From an uncultured Bacilli bacterium (GTDB lineage: Bacteria > Bacillota_I > Bacilli_A > ML615J-28 > CAG-698), in assembly GCA_934096585.1 (NCBI GenBank), contig CAKOMG010000009.1, positions 24,178 to 88,177 of the forward strand: DNA of 64,000 nt, given 5' to 3'. Within the stretch, counting starts at the first letter, position 1; each line of letters opens with the position of its first letter. A program made the position numbers and the translations under genes. This document shows positions 33,138 through 41,915 of the stretch, piece by piece. The notes beneath the pieces are model-generated. The model had not been told where the DNA came from. It worked only from the letters and a program-made list of their open reading frames with translations, and ran no database searches.

Positions 33138-33620
33138 CTAAAATTTTATTGCCAGTCTTATGAATTTTATATTTTCTTTATTTATGCTAATTTTTTTAAT
33201 TTGTCCTTTATTATTATATTCAATTTCTAAAATATTATTTGCATAGTTCCTCAAGTATCCATATAAATCTTTAATTTTACTTTTTAAAGTTAAATTAATA
33301 TGCTCTTTTAGTTCAATGTAAACATACTCACCAATACTTTTAGATATATCTTCTTCAGTTTCTAATTCTCTTTCAATACCTGGAGATGATACTTCCAACA
33401 TATAATCTTCTTCAATTGAATCAATTATATCTAATCTATTGCTTATAGCTTCATTTAAATCAGTAGATTGATCTATAGTTAATCCTTTTTCTGCATCCGC
33501 AATTATTCTAAGGATTAATGTTCCATATTCATTAACCCAATTAACACTACAAATTGTTAAATTTAATTTGTCTGCTTCTTCAATTGCAATTTTTTTTAGT
33601 TCTGCTAGACTTATTTTCAT
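33138..33620 (-). CDS. rimP: Ribosome maturation factor RimP
   Basis: 160 residues. It helps assemble the 30S, acting with S12. The N-terminal half has LRIIADAEKGLTIDQSTDLN and DYMLEVSSPGIERELE, which is the family signature (Y-x-LEVSSPGxxRxL); the C-terminal half is the Sm-like barrel. First gene of the operon, following a promoter and a 5'-terminal hairpin. Confidence 0.94.
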   Translation of the reverse strand: MKISLAELKKIAIEEADKLNLTICSVNWVNEYGTLILRIIADAEKGLTIDQSTDLNEAISNRLDIIDSIEEDYMLEVSSPGIERELETEEDISKSIGEYVYIELKEHINLTLKSKIKDLYGYLRNYANNILEIEYNNKGQIKKISINKENIKFIRLAIKF

Positions 33621-33652
33621 TTTATCTAATTAGCTCCTTAAAGAATATTTAA

Positions 33653-33677
33653 AGGAGTGAGATTTAATCTCACTCCT
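33653..33677 (-). ncRNA. 5'-terminal hairpin in the rimP leader
   Basis: A perfect 11-bp stem AGGAGTGAGAT with loop TTA, only about six bases downstream of the start predicted from the promoter at 33690-33718. It may also act as a weak terminator for the upstream chitinase-like gene, but its T-tract is poor (TTTAAATATTC). A leader element that stabilises or regulates the mRNA is the alternative. Confidence 0.5.
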
Positions 33678-33689
33678 ATTTATAGTTAT

Positions 33690-33718
33690 ATTATATCATA
33701 TTTTTTTAAAATAGTAAA
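33690..33718 (-). promoter_or_regulatory. Promoter of the rimP-nusA-infB operon
   Basis: Minus strand: -35 TTTACT (33713-33718), 17-bp spacer, -10 TATAAT (33690-33695). Confidence 0.65.
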
Positions 33719-33721
33719 GAA

Positions 33722-35302
33722 CTATTTATTTTGTTTTAACACTTGACATATGGTTTTTTGTAATTCTTGTCCTTTATTTTCACCATACTCCCAACACATT
33801 ACACCAGCTAAATTATTATTTTTTGCATATTCTACTTTTAATTTAACTGAATTATTATCATCATATGTTATAAAATCATGGTATAGGTAATTATTTTCCA
33901 TATCATAATATTTTACTTCCATATATGGAGCCATATTTTGATTATCCCAATATGTAACATATCTATTTGGATTATTGGCTTTAATATAGCCGTTAATAGT
34001 ATCAAACGGAACAGTTTGCCTATTTCCACAACTTTCACCTAATACACCATCACCATGAATTCTAAATTTTTTTCCATAAAAAGCAATGCCTGCAGTTAAT
34101 TGTTCAGATCTAGCACCATTAGCAATATATGTATTAATTGTATTTATTGTCCCTATATATGACGTATGATGACTTGTCACATAAGATGAATTCATATCAT
34201 ATGTCATTAAGTGAATGTAATCCATATATTTTGCAATTTTTTGAACATCATATCTTCTAATTAATCCAGAATTTGAACTAGATGATGGTAATGCTCCGCT
34301 TACTATGTAATCTTCGTTTTTTGATTTTACTTGTTTATTTATTTCTTGCATCAATAATGTATAATTTTCACGATCAACATTTGTTGGACGATATGAACCA
34401 GGATATTCCCAGTCTATATCAATCCCATCAAAATGATATTTTTCTATGGCATCACTAATTGACTTAGCCAATTTTATTCTTCCTTCTTCAGTACTAGCCG
34501 CATCACTAAACGCTTTGGTTTCTTGGCCATATCCAGTAATACATATGCAAACTCTGATTTTGCTATCTCTTCTTAAAGATAATATATCTCTAATATTTCC
34601 TAATGACAAAATATCTACTTCACCATTTCTTATATCAGCAAAACACAAATTTACTACATCTATAGTTTCTAAATCACTTTTTGTATAACTTCCATTAAAT
34701 GACGTTGAATACATATATGTAAACACATTATTACCGGTTAATTTTTCAAATTGTATTGGTTTAACAATAATATTTTTTTTAATTTCATATGTTTTGTTTC
34801 GATATCTAAATATACATTTAAGGCTTACATTACAATTTTCTCTTCCATTAATGACTACACCGTTTGTGAAAATAGTTTGTGGGTCACTAGAAATCCATTT
34901 TAATTCAATTTCTTCATCATTAACTAATGCTGTTTTTTGTAATTGCAAATTATTTAAAGTTGAAGAAGGAAGAGAATCTAGCAATGTTTTTTTTAAATCA
35001 TCAATACTTTTTTTAATTAATTGATTTTCTTTTATTAATTCTTTAACATGTTTATAATTATCTAATATAACATTGTAATTAACAATATGTTTTTTGTATT
35101 GTTCTTCTAAACTATTGTATTTTTGAATAATAATCTCTAGTTCTTCAAGATTATCAATGGTCGCCGGTTCATATTCATAATCACTAATAGCTTTATTAAT
35201 GATATTTACATCTTCTGGTATAGTAATAACTGGGCGTTCATTAATACACCCAGCTAAAGATGCAAATATTAATAATGTAATTAATATAAGCAATTTTTTC
35301 AT
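33722..35302 (-). CDS. GH18 (chitinase-like) lipoprotein with Ig-like module, copy 2
   Basis: 526 residues. Lipoprotein signal with lipobox SLAGC (cysteine about 19), so anchored outside the membrane. A helical part (about 30-115) and an Ig-like module (ELKWISSDPQTIFTNGVVIN, about 133-190) precede the GH18 barrel, whose catalytic motif is DGIDIDWEYP with D-x-x-D-x-D-x-E intact. The substrate is a beta-1,4-GlcNAc polymer: chitin or, in spore formers, peptidoglycan. YMDYIHLMTYDMN and the C-terminal GVMCWEYGEN complete the fold. Abuts its paralogue upstream (shared base at 35302), a tandem duplication. Confidence 0.9.
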   Translation of the reverse strand: MKKLLILITLLIFASLAGCINERPVITIPEDVNIINKAISDYEYEPATIDNLEELEIIIQKYNSLEEQYKKHIVNYNVILDNYKHVKELIKENQLIKKSIDDLKKTLLDSLPSSTLNNLQLQKTALVNDEEIELKWISSDPQTIFTNGVVINGRENCNVSLKCIFRYRNKTYEIKKNIIVKPIQFEKLTGNNVFTYMYSTSFNGSYTKSDLETIDVVNLCFADIRNGEVDILSLGNIRDILSLRRDSKIRVCICITGYGQETKAFSDAASTEEGRIKLAKSISDAIEKYHFDGIDIDWEYPGSYRPTNVDRENYTLLMQEINKQVKSKNEDYIVSGALPSSSSNSGLIRRYDVQKIAKYMDYIHLMTYDMNSSYVTSHHTSYIGTINTINTYIANGARSEQLTAGIAFYGKKFRIHGDGVLGESCGNRQTVPFDTINGYIKANNPNRYVTYWDNQNMAPYMEVKYYDMENNYLYHDFITYDDNNSVKLKVEYAKNNNLAGVMCWEYGENKGQELQKTICQVLKQNK

Positions 35303-36897
35303 TATTTCTTTATTACCGAATTAATAGCTCCAACTAAATCATTAGTGGTTCTATCTTCTTCTCCTAATTCCCAGAACATCATTCCACCAAGCTGATTATC
35401 TAAAACATATTGTGCTTTCAATTTCACTGATTCAACATCATCATATGTGATGAAATATTTACTTCCATTTGCATCAGTAATGCATAGATATGGTGCTTGT
35501 GCCACACTATCCCATTCTCTGACGATATTATCACTCGTATCTAGTTTTGATAAGTAAGTAGCTTTTATGCTTCTATAAGTAATTGTTGTTGCTCCTTCAC
35601 CGCATCTAACTCCTAAAAATTTTGTTGCTGTATCAGGAAGTTTATAAATTTTACCATAAAATGCTGCTCCAATAACAAGTTTTGATTTAGGTACACCAGC
35701 GTTATAATATGCATTTACAGTTGAAATAACTGATGTGCCACCACTTAAAGAAGTTAAATGTGATGTTGTATCTAATGCATTTAAATCATACGTCATAAGA
35801 TGCATATAATCAACATAGTTTTGTGTTACTTTAACGTTATAATGTGAATGGCCATTTCCTCCATATACTGCTGTTGTAACTAAATAATCTCTACTTATTT
35901 TCTTTAATTCAGTATATAGTAATTGCATAAATATAGTATAGTTTGCTACCTCTGTACTGCCTTCAGGATACTCCCAGTCAATATCCACACCATCAAAATG
36001 ATATTCTTTTACAGCATTAACGAATGATTTGACTAGTTTAGTTCTGCCAGTAGATGAAGCAGTAAACTTTTTGAATCCTTGTTTATCTTGAACAGAGAAT
36101 AATACTCTAGTTCCATTTTTTCTTTCATCTAATACTGTAGAGTAATTTAATCCTAAAACTGAAATGTTTCCATCATTTGTTATATCAGCAAATGACAAAT
36201 TAATAATGTCTATTGTTTTTGATTCAATATCTTTTAATTTTGATTGGTTTTGATAAAAATATCCAAAAACAGGTGTTTGTGGCAACTTTTCATAAGGTAA
36301 AAATGGAATTTTAATTGATCTACTAAATTGTCTAGATATATTTGCGGATCTAATGTTTGCTGTTAAAGTTACGCCGACATTATTGACTCTTGGTCTAGTT
36401 ACTTTTCCTGTGTTACTAATTGTTGCCGGATCAGATGTAGTCCAAGAAACATATACATCAATATTATCATCAAATTTAAATATTGTCTTTAATTCAAAAT
36501 CGTCTTCATAATATTTTGCTATTGTTTCATCTAATTGATTATAAACATCATCTACAGCTTGTTGCCTTTTTGCTTGTTCTTCTGCTTTAGCATCTTGTTC
36601 ATCTTGATATGCTTTTAATAATATTTCTAATTCTTCTAGTTTTTTATAATTTGTAATTTTTGCTTTTTCTTGATCATTTAGTGCATCATATAATGTTCTA
36701 ATTCTAATGATTTCATTTCTTGTTGCCTCATCACTCATTTTAATCGTAGCAATATCTTCATAAATGATATCTAAAGAATCATAGACTTCTGAGACTTTAG
36801 CTTCATCAATTTGAATTGGATCGTCAATAGGTGGTTTATTTTCTTTACAACCACACATTAATAACATAAACAAAAACACTACTATAATTTTTTTCAT
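35302..36897 (-). CDS. GH18 (chitinase-like) lipoprotein with Ig-like module, copy 1
   Basis: 531 residues. Lipobox LMCGC near residue 17. Then a helical region rich in K/Q/A (about 30-130), an Ig-like module (DVYVSWTTSDPATISNTGKV, about 148-200), and a GH18 barrel with catalytic DGVDIDWEYPEG and YVDYMHLMTYDLN. The end GGMMFWELGEED is the family's last strand. Same layout as the downstream copy. A secreted GlcNAc-polymer hydrolase is expected; a role in spore cortex or cell-wall turnover, or in diet or host glycan use, cannot be separated here. Follows the TrmH-type gene by 8 bp, so probably one operon. Confidence 0.9.
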   Translation of the reverse strand: MKKIIVVFLFMLLMCGCKENKPPIDDPIQIDEAKVSEVYDSLDIIYEDIATIKMSDEATRNEIIRIRTLYDALNDQEKAKITNYKKLEELEILLKAYQDEQDAKAEEQAKRQQAVDDVYNQLDETIAKYYEDDFELKTIFKFDDNIDVYVSWTTSDPATISNTGKVTRPRVNNVGVTLTANIRSANISRQFSRSIKIPFLPYEKLPQTPVFGYFYQNQSKLKDIESKTIDIINLSFADITNDGNISVLGLNYSTVLDERKNGTRVLFSVQDKQGFKKFTASSTGRTKLVKSFVNAVKEYHFDGVDIDWEYPEGSTEVANYTIFMQLLYTELKKISRDYLVTTAVYGGNGHSHYNVKVTQNYVDYMHLMTYDLNALDTTSHLTSLSGGTSVISTVNAYYNAGVPKSKLVIGAAFYGKIYKLPDTATKFLGVRCGEGATTITYRSIKATYLSKLDTSDNIVREWDSVAQAPYLCITDANGSKYFITYDDVESVKLKAQYVLDNQLGGMMFWELGEEDRTTNDLVGAINSVIKK

Positions 36898-36905
36898 ACA
36901 TCCTC

Positions 36906-37634
36906 CTAATTATTTAAATAATACATCACTATAGAACCTGCAACAGCAACATTTAAAGATTCAAGTTGCTCAGAAATTCTAATTTTTACATTTACATCGG
37001 TCAAATCTAAAATGTCTTTACGAACACCTTTTGCCTCATTTCCCAAGACTATTGCATATTTAGATAAATTTGAAATTTCTTTCAAATCAACACTAGATTG
37101 CAAAGATGTCCCTACAATTGTCACCTGTTGTTCTTTTAATCTTTTTATTACACTAGGTAAATCAGAGTAAAGTATATTAGCATTAAATATAGCACCTTGA
37201 GTTGATCTCATAACTTTTTCATTATAAATATCTACTGAATCATTACTGAGTATTATTGTATCAATGCCAAAACCTATGCTTGATCTGATTAGAGTTCCTA
37301 AATTACCTGGATCACTAACATTATCCAACAACAAATAATGATTACCTATAATATCCGCACTTTCTTTCATTTTGCAAACTCCAATGATTCCTTGTGGTGT
37401 CATTGTTGAAGAAAGCTTTTTTATTATATCTTTTGTTACAAAATAACTCCCTACATTAATTTTAACACTATTATCAGTTGTAAAAATTGTTTTTAAAAAT
37501 TGTTTTTTATATGCTTCTTCTACTAAATGGTATCCTTCAACAATGAATTCTTGTCTTTTATACCTTTCTTTTTTATCTTTTAATTTACAAACTTTTTTTA
37601 TTAATTCGTTATTTAATGATTGTATCTCTTTCAT
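36906..37634 (-). CDS. TrmH/SpoU-family RNA 2'-O-methyltransferase
   Basis: 242 residues. SPOUT methylase that modifies a ribose in rRNA (or tRNA) with AdoMet. N-terminal L30e-like substrate-binding part (KKERYKRQEFIVEGYHLVEEA), then DNVSDPGNLGTLIRSSIGFG (motif 1), VLGNEAKGV (motif 2) and IRISEQLESLNVAVAGSIVMY (motif 3) of the knot. YsgA/RlmB-like; exact target unknown. Sits between a membrane protein and the GH18 genes with 7-8 bp gaps. Confidence 0.9.
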   Translation of the reverse strand: MKEIQSLNNELIKKVCKLKDKKERYKRQEFIVEGYHLVEEAYKKQFLKTIFTTDNSVKINVGSYFVTKDIIKKLSSTMTPQGIIGVCKMKESADIIGNHYLLLDNVSDPGNLGTLIRSSIGFGIDTIILSNDSVDIYNEKVMRSTQGAIFNANILYSDLPSVIKRLKEQQVTIVGTSLQSSVDLKEISNLSKYAIVLGNEAKGVRKDILDLTDVNVKIRISEQLESLNVAVAGSIVMYYLNN

Positions 37635-37641
37635 TTTTCAC

Positions 37642-38265
37642 CTAAGAATATAATTTAATGCTCATATATATTATCATACCAATACTCATTAAACCTTGTA
37701 TTATCCAAAAAATATCAAATACTCTTTTATCATTTTTATTTTTTACTAAATTATTATGGACAATCCATGTAATAAGATTAAGTAATAATGGAAATGCAAA
37801 AATTATAAGGAAAATGATTACTTTATATATAAAATCTTCAGAACTTAATCCTAAATTTGCATCATTAATTAATGCTATAATTTTATCCGCAAATTCTAGC
37901 CATAATTGTCCAGTTAAAATTGGCAATGAAAGAATAATAGTTATTACACCATATATGATTATCCATATAGAAACTTGTTCTAAAATAGATTGGTCTTTTT
38001 TTGCTTCTTTTTTTAATAATAATTTTCTTTTTTTTAATAAAGATTTATATTCATTTTTTAAATTAATATAGTCATCATATAATTCTTCATTTTCCGATGC
38101 AAAATATTCTTGTTCTTTTTGATCAATTAATATTTCTAATTCTTGAATTCTTAATTCAATAGCATCTATTTCATTAGTTTCAATTGTTTTATTATTTGAC
38201 TCTTCTATTATTTCATCTAGATTAACATTGATATTATTATCATCATTTTGATTTGGATTTTCCAT
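37642..38265 (-). CDS. Coiled-coil membrane protein, unknown function
   Basis: 207 residues, unrecognised. An acidic, asparagine-rich start, a coiled coil of about 60 residues (EIDAIELRIQELEILIDQKE onward to the KKRKLLLKKEAKK basic end), then three membrane helices (about 95-117, 140-163 and 182-203). First gene of the apparent unit with the methylase and the two GH18 lipoproteins; there is no motif that links it to them. Confidence 0.7.
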   Translation of the reverse strand: MENPNQNDDNNINVNLDEIIEESNNKTIETNEIDAIELRIQELEILIDQKEQEYFASENEELYDDYINLKNEYKSLLKKRKLLLKKEAKKDQSILEQVSIWIIIYGVITIILSLPILTGQLWLEFADKIIALINDANLGLSSEDFIYKVIIFLIIFAFPLLLNLITWIVHNNLVKNKNDKRVFDIFWIIQGLMSIGMIIYMSIKLYS

Positions 38266-38357
38266 TGTGATACTCCTTTTATTATCTAAAGTATATCACA
38301 ACTACTATAAAATTACCATAAAAAATTTATTGTTTTTTTAAATGGCAAAAAACCGCA

Positions 38358-38387
38358 ATAATAAAAAGCGCTTATTTGAAAGCACTT
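38358..38387 (-). terminator. Terminator of the SASP gene
   Basis: Minus strand: AAGTGCTT, 6-nt loop, AAGCGCTT (one wobble), followed by TTTATTATT. Confidence 0.8.
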
Positions 38388-38395
38388 ATTTAAAA

Positions 38396-38665
38396 TTAAT
38401 TATTTTTTTTTGAATTTTCTTTAGCTATTTTAACTAATCTCTTAGTAATTTCGCCTCCAACTTGTCCATTTTGACGAGCAGTTGAATTGGCACCTAATTC
38501 TACGCCAAATTCACCAGCAATTTCGTATTTCATTTGATCAACTACACCTTGTTTGTTTGTTTTTCTTGTTTTTGCTCTTGCAGTTGTAGCAGTTTGTGTA
38601 GTTGAAGTAGTAGATTTTGATCTACTATTTTTACTAGCAGTATTGCTAGAAGATGAACGACTCAT
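38396..38665 (-). CDS. Alpha/beta-type small acid-soluble spore protein
   Basis: About 89 residues from the ATG behind GGAGGTG. The C-terminal half is the SASP fold: QMKYEIAGEFGVELGAN with the GPR protease cleavage region (EIAGEFGV), then QNGQVGGEITKRLVKIA. It coats DNA in dormant spores and shifts it to an A-like, UV-resistant form. Unusual is the first about 40 residues, a serine/threonine/lysine-rich tail (SRSSSSNTASKNSRSKSTTS) not found in Bacillus SspA/B, which may add non-specific DNA contacts. Direct evidence that the lineage sporulates. Confidence 0.93.
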   Translation of the reverse strand: MSRSSSSNTASKNSRSKSTTSTTQTATTARAKTRKTNKQGVVDQMKYEIAGEFGVELGANSTARQNGQVGGEITKRLVKIAKENSKKNN

Positions 38666-38736
38666 TATTTCACCTCCAGTCAATAAATATTATTAACTAG
38701 ATATTTAAATTTTATTACAATATTTTTTTCCAAATT

Positions 38737-39975
38737 TTAGATATCAAATTTATCATCATTAAATGAAAAAACATTTATATGATGGTTTTTGGAAATCGTA
38801 TATTTTTTAATATTGTTAAAAGCTTCATCAATTAGTTGATTTAAGTCACATTTGTTTTCTTCATTAATTATTAACTCCAAATTTGGTTTAATAATTGGAT
38901 GTTCTGGTACAAAGACTGTACAGCAATCTTCATATGGCTTAATTGATATATCATATGTACCTATTTTTTTTGAAATTGTAATTATTTCTTCTTTATCATA
39001 TGTTGCTAATGGTCGAATAATAGGTAAATTAGTTACATCATTGACTACTCTCATGCTTTCTAACGTTTGTGATGCTACTTGTCCAATACTTTCACCATTA
39101 ATGATACACTGAAAGTTGCCTTCTCTTACTAATTTGTCTGCAATTTTATACATAGCTCTTCGCATTAGAGTTACTAAATATATTTGATTTGCTTTTTCAT
39201 GAATTCTTGTTTGAATGTTTGTAAATGGTACTACATAGATGTCTATCTCTTCAGGCATTTGATATATTGAAAGTTGCTCTAATAAATCAAAAACTTTTTG
39301 TAACGCCAAATCAGATGTATATGGTGGTGACGCATAGTGTATTGCACTAATCTTGATTCCCTTTTTCATTGATAAAAAACTAGCAACCGGAGAATCAATT
39401 CCACCACTCATCATTACCAATCCATTTCCAGCAATTCCACTTGGGTATCCTCCTAATCCTTTAATTTCATTGGTATATATATATACTCCTTCATTTCTAA
39501 AATCGATATGTAATGTTAAATCAGGATTATGTACATCAACACTCATTCCTTCAATATTTGGAAGTACATATTTAGCTACATTTTGAGAAATTTCAATTGA
39601 AGTCATAGGAAATGATTTATTGCCTCGATGCGTATCTACTTTAAATGTAAATTTTTCCTTTGTTCTTTCGTTATTTATTAGATCAATACTTGTAGAAGCA
39701 ATGTCTTGAATTATTGTTTCATTGTCTTTAAATTTAACTCTTTTACATAAACTATATGAATACAATCCTGGAATAGTATTTAATTCTTTAATTATATCAT
39801 TACTATTTTCTCCATTTAAATATATATAAAATCTATAATCTGTGTTGAAAAATTTTGCTTTTTCAAACTTTGCACATTTTTTCTTAATATTTAAATTTAT
39901 TTGATTTAAAAATTTTTTATAATTTTTCTTTTTTAAAGTCATTTCCCCATATCTTATCAAAATCATATCATACAT
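38737..39975 (-). CDS. thiI: tRNA 4-thiouridine synthase ThiI
   Basis: 412 residues from the ATG at 39973-39975, six bases after AGGTG; an in-frame GTG three codons earlier overlaps the ribosome site. It adenylates U8 of tRNA and inserts sulfur. N-terminal ferredoxin-like + THUMP domain (to about 165), then the PP-loop SGGIDSPVASFL. There is no C-terminal rhodanese domain, as in Bacillus ThiI, so sulfur comes straight from the cysteine desulfurase encoded just upstream (overlapping by a few bases). The C-terminal part has CVFVPEHP. Confidence 0.93.
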   Translation of the reverse strand: MYDMILIRYGEMTLKKKNYKKFLNQINLNIKKKCAKFEKAKFFNTDYRFYIYLNGENSNDIIKELNTIPGLYSYSLCKRVKFKDNETIIQDIASTSIDLINNERTKEKFTFKVDTHRGNKSFPMTSIEISQNVAKYVLPNIEGMSVDVHNPDLTLHIDFRNEGVYIYTNEIKGLGGYPSGIAGNGLVMMSGGIDSPVASFLSMKKGIKISAIHYASPPYTSDLALQKVFDLLEQLSIYQMPEEIDIYVVPFTNIQTRIHEKANQIYLVTLMRRAMYKIADKLVREGNFQCIINGESIGQVASQTLESMRVVNDVTNLPIIRPLATYDKEEIITISKKIGTYDISIKPYEDCCTVFVPEHPIIKPNLELIINEENKCDLNQLIDEAFNNIKKYTISKNHHINVFSFNDDKFDI

Positions 39976-39976
39976 T

Positions 39977-41092
39977 TTATTCACCTATATATTTTTTTAT
40001 TATATTTAAAAATTGATCTAACTCTTTATATGTTGTTAATATTGATAAACTAATTCTAATTGATGAAGTAGCATATTCGATTGAGTTAGTCATAGCATAA
40101 ATTGTTTTTTCTGGTTTTTTTAATTTAGAAGAACAAGCAGAACCTGTAGAAACATAGATATCATTTTGTTCTAAATAATGTACTATAGTTTCTCCATTAT
40201 TGTTTGGAATTGATATATTAATTATGTAATGCGAAATATTAGTTTTTGGAGTATTTATATGAATTTTTTTAACCTGTTCTAATTTGCTATATAAATAATT
40301 AAATTTGTTTTCTATGTCTTTATGATTCTTTTCTACTTCTGGATAATATTTTTTAAATGCCTTTGTTGTAGCAACTATTAATGATAAATCAAAAGTTCCG
40401 GGTTTTATTCCATATTGTACATTAGATCCATGCAAATAGTGTGATAAACTTAAATCCTTTTTATAAAGCAAACCACCAATTCCTTTTGGTCCATATATCT
40501 TATGAGTGCTGAACGTGAATAAATCAACCTCGTTAAAATCAAATTTTGGTTTGATTTTGCATATTCCTTGCACTGCGTCTACATGTAATTTTGCTCTTTT
40601 ATATTTTTTTAACATTTCAATTACTTTTTCAATAGGTTGTATTGTTCCAACTATATTATTAACCCACATAATCGAAACTAATATTGTATTATTATCAATA
40701 TTTTTTTCTAGTTGTTCTAAATTAATTATTCCTTTTTCATCAACATCTAAATAAATAACTTCAAATTTTTTCTCTAAAGACTTCATAACTTCATACACTG
40801 ATGGGTGTTCAATTTTTGTTGTTATTATTTTCCCCGTTGTATATTTATTTACTATACCATATATTCCTAAGTTATTAGCTTCTGTTGCATTACTTGTATA
40901 TACAATATTATAGTCTTTTAAACCAAGAATATCTTTTACTTGTGTAGATGCTTTTTCATACATGTAATTACTTTCTTGACCCAATTTATGCAGCGAAGAT
41001 GTATTTGCGAAAAAATTATGTGTGGTTTTAATGTATGTTTCTAATACTTCTTCATCAACTGGCGTTGTTGATGTGTAATCTAAATATATCAT
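39977..41092 (-). CDS. Cysteine desulfurase (NifZ/IscS-like) partner of ThiI
   Basis: 371 residues from MIYLDYTSTTPVDEE, preceded by AGAGG; the frame opens seven codons earlier. PLP enzyme that takes sulfur from cysteine as a persulfide. TFSTHKIYGPKGIGGLLYKK holds the PLP lysine in the S-T-H-K motif; VHYLEQNDIYVSTGSACSS holds the persulfide cysteine in the mobile loop. Bacillus NifZ has the same place in front of thiI, so tRNA thiolation rather than general Fe-S work is expected. A TATAAT lies about 30 bp upstream. Confidence 0.93.
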   Translation of the reverse strand: MIYLDYTSTTPVDEEVLETYIKTTHNFFANTSSLHKLGQESNYMYEKASTQVKDILGLKDYNIVYTSNATEANNLGIYGIVNKYTTGKIITTKIEHPSVYEVMKSLEKKFEVIYLDVDEKGIINLEQLEKNIDNNTILVSIMWVNNIVGTIQPIEKVIEMLKKYKRAKLHVDAVQGICKIKPKFDFNEVDLFTFSTHKIYGPKGIGGLLYKKDLSLSHYLHGSNVQYGIKPGTFDLSLIVATTKAFKKYYPEVEKNHKDIENKFNYLYSKLEQVKKIHINTPKTNISHYIINISIPNNNGETIVHYLEQNDIYVSTGSACSSKLKKPEKTIYAMTNSIEYATSSIRISLSILTTYKELDQFLNIIKKYIGE

Positions 41093-41202
41093 TTTTATAC
41101 CTCTTATATACATTATACACTATTTTTGCTAATAATAAAACAATTTACTTGTTTTTTTAACATTTTTATTATAAAATATTAATTATAGAAAGGGTGGCTA
41201 TT

Positions 41203-41454
41203 ATGAAACATATATCTTATAATACTCATGGCACATGTGCAAGAATTATTAATTTTGATTTAGATGACAATAACGTTATTCATAATGTAACATTTATTGG
41301 AGGATGTAATGGTAATCTAAAAGCAATTAGCAAATTAATTGAAGGACAAAATGCAATTGATGTTGCAAATCTTCTAAAAGGAAATCTATGTGGAAACAGA
41401 AACACTAGTTGTGCAGATCAATTAAGCAACGCTATATTAGATGCCCTTAAATAA
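41203..41454 (+). CDS. TSCPD-domain protein, TIGR03905-like
   Basis: 83 residues from the ATG at 41203, behind AAAGGGTGG (a GTG three codons earlier lies in that site). Four conserved cysteines: GTCAR, FIGGCNGNL, GNLCG and TSCADQL, the layout of the short TSCPD proteins related to the C-terminal metal-binding end of B12-dependent ribonucleotide reductases. Function unknown; the cysteines probably bind a metal. Divergent from the desulfurase gene. Confidence 0.85.
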   Translation: MKHISYNTHGTCARIINFDLDDNNVIHNVTFIGGCNGNLKAISKLIEGQNAIDVANLLKGNLCGNRNTSCADQLSNAILDALK

Positions 41455-41474
41455 ACCGTTAATAATGCACATTA

Positions 41475-41503
41475 AAAGAGGCTCCTATTGGAACCTCTTT
41501 TTT
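41475..41503. terminator. Bidirectional terminator ending the ribosomal cluster and the TSCPD gene
   Basis: AAAGAGG/CCTCTTT outer stem with an inner TCC/GGA stem across a TATT loop; T-runs on both strands. Confidence 0.88.
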
Positions 41504-41511
41504 ACTATTAT

Positions 41512-41895
41512 CTATTCAACAAATTCAATAATTGCCATTGGTGCTGCATCACCTCTACGAGGTCCTGTCTTTAATACTCTTGTATATCCACCTGGGCGAT
41601 CTTTGAATTTAGGAGCGATATCAGAAAATAGTTTTTGGATAGCATATTGTTCTTTAGTTTCGCCATCTTCTTTAACTTCAGTAGCAAATTCAAAACGGAT
41701 TAATTTAGCAGCTTGTCTTCTTGCAGCTAAATCGCCTTTTTTAGCTAATGTTACCATCTTATCTGCTAATCTTTGAAGTTCTTTAGCTTTATAAAGGGTA
41801 GTCTCAATTTTTTCATTAATGATTAAATCAGTAATTAAATCTCTCATTAATGCTTTACGTTGAGCTGAATTACGACCCAATTTACGGTATCCCAT
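41512..41895 (-). CDS. rplQ: 50S ribosomal protein L17
   Basis: 127 residues. MGYRKLGRNSAQRKALMRDL is the family start; ADKMVTLAKKGDLAARRQA and the C-terminal RPGGYTRVLKTGPRRGDAAPMAIIEFVE are diagnostic. It lies near the exit tunnel on the 50S. Last gene of the S10-spc-alpha cluster, 20 bp behind rpoA, followed by the terminator. Confidence 0.97.
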   Translation of the reverse strand: MGYRKLGRNSAQRKALMRDLITDLIINEKIETTLYKAKELQRLADKMVTLAKKGDLAARRQAAKLIRFEFATEVKEDGETKEQYAIQKLFSDIAPKFKDRPGGYTRVLKTGPRRGDAAPMAIIEFVE

Positions 41896-41915
41896 TGTGA
41901 TTGTCCTCCTTGTAC

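Noticed and set aside
39977..41092. Cysteine desulfurase as general IscS/SufS of Fe-S assembly
   Set aside because: No iscU/sufU, sufBCD or iscR nearby; overlap with thiI points to tRNA thiolation.
41441..41776. 111-codon plus-strand frame opposite rplQ
   Set aside because: Antisense to a conserved ribosomal protein gene; it runs through the terminator.
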